A DNA stretch of 9,352 nucleotides from Planctomycetota bacterium (lineage in GTDB: Bacteria; Planctomycetota; Planctomycetia; Pirellulales; Lacipirellulaceae): assembly GCA_024278035.1 (NCBI GenBank), contig JAJRUA010000164.1, forward strand, positions 1-9,352. Direction: 5' to 3'. A program made the position numbers and the translations under genes. Position 1 is the stretch's first letter, and each line of letters starts with the position of its first letter. Below, piece by piece: positions 6,274 to 9,352 of this stretch. Under the pieces are notes generated by a model. The model did not search any database and was not told the DNA's origin. It worked only from the letters and a program-made list of their open reading frames with translations.

Positions 6274-8142
6274 TTATTGAACGGGCAGAACAACAGTGAA
6301 CGTGCTTCCTTCGCCGAGGGAGCTTGTCAACGACAAGTCACCACGGTGCAGACGGGCAATCTCGCGGGCGAGAGGAAGCCCGAGCCCCGTGCCCACCTGA
6401 TCGCGAACCTCGGGGTTCTTGCTACGGAAAAACTTCTCGAAGACCTTCTCCTGCTCGTTTTCTGCGATACCTGCGCCCGTGTCGCTCACTTCAAACAACA
6501 ACTCCTCTTCTTTTCGGATAGCTGCGAACGTTATGGAGCCCCCTTCGGGGGTGTATTTGGAGGCGTTGCCAAGCAAGTTAACCAAAAGTCCCGCTACTTT
6601 ATCTTTATCGAGAGAGGCTTCTCCAAGTTTCTCGACGATTTTTATATCTAGCTTTTGCGACTTTGCTTGCATGAGAGGCTTGATCTTCTCCGTCGCTTCT
6701 TCAACAAGACGGTGAACGTTGGTATTCCGTCGATTGATCGCCAGGGAGCCGACTTCTAGGCTGCTGATGGAAAGCAAATCATCGACAAAACGAGCTAGGC
6801 GCGTCGCTTCGCTATTGATGGTGTTACAGAACTCTTTTTGCTGTTCCATGTCACTGACATCGCCCATGGCTAACGTTTCTGCGTAAGCCATGATGTTGGC
6901 CAGCGGTGTACGAAGCTCGTGAGTTGCCGTATCAATAAAGCTGTCGCGAGAAGCTTCAGCGAGCTTTTGCTGAGTAATATCGCGAATCGACCAGATATGC
7001 CCCGTCTTATGGCTCGTGTTGTCAGTTCTGTCTCCGCGGATCGGTGCTCGCTCCACACGCAGCGTTCGGCCTCCTGTGGAAGAAGCGATGGGCGCCTCAG
7101 CAATCAGTACGGTTCCGGTACGGGCTCCCGTGAATGGCTCCGCTCCCTTGGGGGAAATTGCGGCAATGGCTTCTTCGAGTGCGGCACCTTCGAGTGATTC
7201 CTCCACTCCAAGGAGCGCCTCGATCGCACGATTGGCAAACTCGATACGTCCTTCGGCATCGGTGACCGCAATTCCCTCGGTAAGGCTTTGCAATGCCTTG
7301 CGAGACCGGCCCCCAGCTACGGCGGTCGCTTGACGAGCGATTTTTTCGTCTGGCGCAACAACCGTCTCACTTGTTTGCAGTTGATCCAAGTGTTCAACGA
7401 GTCGGTTCCAACCAACCGAAGCGAGTCCTTCAGGAGGAAGGGCTTCAAGCTGTGGCATGGCTTCGTGTGGCAGGCGTGCTATGTCGGCAAGCCGTTCATC
7501 AATTCCGGCCAAAGGACGCGTGATTCTTACGAGCCAAACACCGCCAGCGAGGACACACAAGAGGGGACCCAGGATCGCCAGAGTGGCATGCTCGCCAAAC
7601 TCAAACATGGTGCTTGTCCAGCTTGGTTCGACAACACCGATTCTAAGCTCACCAAAGCTCTCATTACCGACGGAAAGGGGAATAGCATATTCGTTGACCC
7701 TTCGGTCCCGCTGATCACGAAAGCTGACGCCGTCGATTGCCCCCCAGCTAAGTGGCGAGCCTTCTGGCTCGGTGGCAACGGTGCCGACCAATTTTTCGTC
7801 GGTATGAACGGAGCAGATTCCCTCGGGATTTACGAGGATAGCGTAAGAAAATCGACCCTCCGTCTTTGCTCTTGCGAGGAGCGACGGTGTGTGCCGACCT
7901 CCGTTATTGAGGTGATCTAGTTGTAAAGAAGCAGCAAGCCGACCGATTCTCGAGAGCGATCCTTCGGTTGCCTGCGATTGCAATAAGGATTGCGTTGCAA
8001 AAACGGCACCAGCCGTTAGTAGGGAGATAGCCGAGAGGCAGAACAACAGATAGTACACCACCACCCGTCGCGGGAATCCGAGCTTATGTGTAGGAGGGAG
8101 CATGGCCTTTTCGTTCGTCGTAGCGGGACCATCTCGTCCCAT
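6274..8142 (-). CDS. Membrane sensor histidine kinase (Cache-like, HAMP, PAS, HisKA, HATPase)
   Basis: This is a 622-residue transmembrane kinase. Two membrane helices at about 27-52 and 186-206 bracket an extracytoplasmic sensor with a Cache-like feel (YAILVNPEGICSVHTDEKLVG at 100-120, judged by eye). A HAMP-like segment starts near 207. A PAS domain at about 283-390 begins LQSLTEGIAVTDAEGRI and ends IWSIRDIT. HisKA carries the phospho-acceptor His408 in THELRTPL. The ATP-binding domain shows an N box (LVNLLGNASKYT, 520-531), a G1 box DTGAGIA (554-560), an F box (FEKFFRS, 568-574) and a G2 box GTGLGLP (584-590). All catalytic motifs are intact. The start at ATG 8142 follows the response regulator stop by 5 nt, with a GAGGTGG very close to it. 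ATG 8103, preceded by GAAAAGG, is an alternative giving 609 residues. The adjacent receiver is the obvious partner. The signal sensed is unknown. Confidence 0.93.
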   Translation of the reverse strand: MGRDGPATTNEKAMLPPTHKLGFPRRVVVYYLLFCLSAISLLTAGAVFATQSLLQSQATEGSLSRIGRLAASLQLDHLNNGGRHTPSLLARAKTEGRFSYAILVNPEGICSVHTDEKLVGTVATEPEGSPLSWGAIDGVSFRDQRDRRVNEYAIPLSVGNESFGELRIGVVEPSWTSTMFEFGEHATLAILGPLLCVLAGGVWLVRITRPLAGIDERLADIARLPHEAMPQLEALPPEGLASVGWNRLVEHLDQLQTSETVVAPDEKIARQATAVAGGRSRKALQSLTEGIAVTDAEGRIEFANRAIEALLGVEESLEGAALEEAIAAISPKGAEPFTGARTGTVLIAEAPIASSTGGRTLRVERAPIRGDRTDNTSHKTGHIWSIRDITQQKLAEASRDSFIDTATHELRTPLANIMAYAETLAMGDVSDMEQQKEFCNTINSEATRLARFVDDLLSISSLEVGSLAINRRNTNVHRLVEEATEKIKPLMQAKSQKLDIKIVEKLGEASLDKDKVAGLLVNLLGNASKYTPEGGSITFAAIRKEEELLFEVSDTGAGIAENEQEKVFEKFFRSKNPEVRDQVGTGLGLPLAREIARLHRGDLSLTSSLGEGSTFTVVLPVQ

Positions 8143-8147
8143 CCACC

Positions 8148-8534
8148 TCAGACGGCGGATGTTGTTAATTCCGTCGCGATGGCGGCAAGTGCCGAAGGAC
8201 TGAACGGTTTAATCAGCATTTGGGTTACACCGTACTCTTCTCGGATTCGATCGATATCCAGTTCCATTCCCTTGGCCGTTAGCAAGATGATCGGTGTCTC
8301 ACGATGTCTCTCCGATTGACGGAGTCGAGCGGTAAGTTCCAGCCCTGTCATTTCTGGCATCTGCTGGTCCGTTACGACCAAATCGAACACCTTCTCCTGA
8401 GCATAATCCCATGCCTCGGCACCATCTGCCGCTTGGCACACATCAAAACCGTTCTTCTTTAGTGTGAACGATACGACGCGCGCTAAGGCGGCATTGTCAT
8501 CGGCAACCAGTGCTCTTTGAGGTGAATTAGGCAT
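8148..8534 (-). CDS. Stand-alone receiver-domain response regulator
   Basis: The 128 residues form one CheY-like receiver with no output domain. The acidic pair D12-D13 (VADDN), the phospho-acceptor Asp56 (VVTDQQMP), Thr86 (LLTAKG) and Lys109 (LIKPF) are all in place, so it should be phosphorylatable. Without a DNA-binding or enzymatic domain it must act by protein contact, as CheY and PilG/PilH do, or pass phosphate on. The gene lies 60 nt after the prepilin stop and 5 nt before the histidine kinase, which is very likely its donor. Candidate targets inside the operon are the ATPase, the PilM ring or the STAS protein, but nothing in the sequence identifies which. The start at ATG 8534 has no strong ribosome-binding site. 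Confidence 0.93.
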   Translation of the reverse strand: MPNSPQRALVADDNAALARVVSFTLKKNGFDVCQAADGAEAWDYAQEKVFDLVVTDQQMPEMTGLELTARLRQSERHRETPIILLTAKGMELDIDRIREEYGVTQMLIKPFSPSALAAIATELTTSAV

Positions 8535-8562
8535 CGTATTCGGTAGCCCAGTACTTATCGAA

Positions 8563-8593
8563 AGCGAACAACAGAAAACGCTGTTGATCCGCT
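8563..8593 (-). terminator. Hairpin between prepilin and response regulator genes, possible attenuator
   Basis: The transcript can fold AGCG-GAT-CAACAG, a 6-nt loop CGTTTT, then CTGTTG-TT-CGCT, that is 6 bp plus 4 bp separated by a small internal loop. It starts just after the prepilin TAG. A long T run is missing, so this is not a classical intrinsic terminator. It could slow transcription or protect the 3' end of pilin mRNA, which would let pilin be made in excess of the regulators and motor. No folding energy was computed. Confidence 0.35.
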
Positions 8594-8594
8594 G

Positions 8595-9023
8595 CTAAAA
8601 TTGATCGTAGGTTGTCGTTCCATCGTTGCTAACCGAGGTGTCATTGCAAATGAAGGTTCCGTTATCGGTATTAAACATCCATCCTGTCGTACCATCGGCG
8701 GTAGTGGTTCCTCCAGTCGTTGGCGTAATACCCCCGGCATCGGTACTGGCAACCGGATTGATGGGAAAATCACCACGTATATAATTGGCGAGAGCCGACT
8801 TGAAGTCGGCCCCCCCTGCAGCACAGGGAGGCATGTTTCCGTTGTTTTGAGCCGCGTGCAGTTCAATCGCGTTGCGAATAACCGACAGCGTCTGTCGCAG
8901 GCCATTGTCGGTTGCGTCCCCGGAGGTGTTGAGCAACTTAGGAGCAGCGACGCCGGCCAAGATGCCAAGGATCAAGATAACGACAACCAATTCTACAAGG
9001 GTGAACCCATTACGATGTGTCAT
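8595..9023 (-). CDS. Type IV prepilin / GspG-like major pseudopilin
   Basis: The 142-residue precursor has a class III prepilin leader. Six residues (MTHRNG) precede the cut between Gly6 and Phe7, with Phe at mature position 1 and Glu11 at mature position 5 (GFTLVELVVVILILG). The hydrophobic helix continues to about residue 28. A second amphipathic stretch (RQTLSVIRNAIELHAAQNN) completes the long pilin helix. The globular part has GDFPINP, as in GspG-like pilins, a Thr/Gly-rich loop at about 99-114, GWMFNTDNGTF, and a cysteine pair C67 and C126 that could form a disulfide. A prepilin peptidase is needed but not encoded here. ATG 9023 follows an AGGTCC about 8 nt upstream. It is the first gene of the operon and the only pilin in view, so it is probably the major subunit. 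Whether it forms long pili or a short pseudopilus cannot be told. Confidence 0.93.
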   Translation of the reverse strand: MTHRNGFTLVELVVVILILGILAGVAAPKLLNTSGDATDNGLRQTLSVIRNAIELHAAQNNGNMPPCAAGGADFKSALANYIRGDFPINPVASTDAGGITPTTGGTTTADGTTGWMFNTDNGTFICNDTSVSNDGTTTYDQF

Positions 9024-9318
9024 GATAGGACCTGTTTTCTCTCTGCTATCTATTTTAGTAACTGCGTTTTTACAATCTGCGTTAAAGTCGAATGTAGCCA
9101 GGGTAAGTTAAGAAATCCTCCACTTACAATCAAACCATAGGGCGCTTTCCTGAACGTGCGATCGTAGATTTGCGGTTCCTCGCATTTTTTCTTGTTACCA
9201 ACCGTTCAATCCGTAAAAACAGACCTCTGAAGGAGGATCGGCACCAACTTACAAGCTAGGCTTCTCTATATCCCCCCAGTAAGAAAGAGAAAAACCCCGA
9301 GAACGGAGAAACTCGCTC
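9024..9318. other. Intergenic region upstream of the pilin operon
   Basis: About 295 bases contain no convincing gene on either strand: frames are short and broken by stops. It probably holds the operon promoter on the minus strand (see 9047-9075) and, if the GTG at 9319 is a real start, a second promoter pointing right. A small inverted repeat CCTC-TGAAG-GAGG lies at 9224-9236. I see no strong terminator, riboswitch, tRNA or insertion-sequence end here. Confidence 0.5.
9047..9075 (-). promoter_or_regulatory. Candidate sigma70-type promoter for the pilin operon
   Basis: On the minus strand TTGTAA (9075-9070) is followed after 17 nt by TAGATA (9052-9047). The -35 box matches the TTGACA consensus at 4 of 6 positions and the -10 box is weak. 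It would start transcription roughly 17 nt before the prepilin ATG, leaving a short leader that contains the AGGT ribosome-binding site. Planctomycete promoters are often poorly matched to the consensus, and a sigma54-type site was not found. Confidence 0.22.
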
Positions 9319-9352
9319 GTGACGCTACCTGCCCCTTCTGTCGATTCGCAAA
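9319..9352 (+). CDS. Possible start of a divergent gene (runs off right edge)
   Basis: A GTG at 9319-9321 opens a frame reading MTLPAPSVDSQ to the window edge. A CGGAG ribosome-binding-like sequence lies about 10 nt upstream. Only 11 codons are visible, so product and reality are unknown. Divergent placement would explain the roughly 300-base gap to the prepilin gene. Confidence 0.22.
   Translation, partial: MTLPAPSVDSQ

Noticed and set aside
7288..7920. 210-codon open frame on the plus strand inside the histidine kinase gene
   Set aside because: It is antisense to a kinase with all motifs intact, has no recognisable domain or ribosome-binding site, and reads as Arg/Ser/Cys-rich shadow sequence.
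8601..9140. 179-codon plus-strand open frame covering the pilin gene
   Set aside because: It is antisense to a clear prepilin, rich in Gly, Arg and Cys, with no supporting domain or start context.
9230..9236. Perfect AAGGAGG ribosome-binding-like sequence on the plus strand
   Set aside because: No ATG, GTG or TTG follows at a usable distance, so it cannot start a gene; it may just be one arm of a small inverted repeat.
9283..9317. Possible terminator (CGAG...CTCG stem followed by GGGGTTTTT on the minus strand) of an upstream gene
   Set aside because: The stem is only 4 bp with a mismatched interior, too weak to call, and no coding sequence ending there is visible.

Overview
The window carries a one-direction (minus-strand) gene cluster for a type IV pilus / type II secretion-like machine, read from right to left. 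Gene content and style suggest a Planctomycetota bacterium, probably a Pirellulales relative: a PilM-PilN-PilO inner-membrane platform joined to a GspE/GspF motor and a GspG-like single pilin, with moderate GC and mixed ATG/GTG starts. This placement is an inference from gene order and protein style, not from a database search.

Layout in order of transcription. Positions 9352-9024 are mostly non-coding and probably hold the promoter of the cluster, with a possible start of a divergent gene at the extreme right edge. Next come a prepilin (9023-8595), a receiver-only response regulator (8534-8148), a membrane Cache-HAMP-PAS histidine kinase (8142-6274), a STAS-domain protein (6247-5912), the assembly ATPase GspE/PilB (5915-4149), the platform protein GspF/PilC (4114-2978), a small exported helical protein (2946-2674), PilM/GspL-like (2684-1668), PilN-like (1671-1096), PilO-like (1077-511), a short membrane-anchored proline/lysine-rich protein (485-198), and an ORF starting at 181 that leaves the window and carries a DPF..P motif like that of PilP/GspC/GspB proteins. 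Several junctions overlap (STAS/GspE and PilM/PilN by ATGA, small protein/PilM by 11 nt) and the gaps are short, so this looks like one operon.

How it fits together. The ATPase drives the platform protein to extract and polymerise the processed pilin. PilM, PilN and PilO couple the motor to the periplasm, and the PilP/GspC-like product would connect to a secretin expected beyond the left edge. A two-component system and a STAS switch sit between the pilin and its motor. The ATPase itself has an N-terminal MshEN domain of the kind that binds cyclic di-GMP. The machine therefore appears to have three separate regulatory inputs built into its operon.

The most unusual feature is an 11-C tract (minus strand, 293-283) inside the short membrane protein. 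With 11 Cs the frame ends at 198. With one C fewer the frame is open through the next start codon and would fuse the membrane anchor to the DPF-motif protein, giving the layout expected of a GspC/PilP subunit. This is either a contingency (slippage) switch or a homopolymer length error. No prepilin peptidase, retraction ATPase, secretin, RNA gene, mobile element or CRISPR array is visible.
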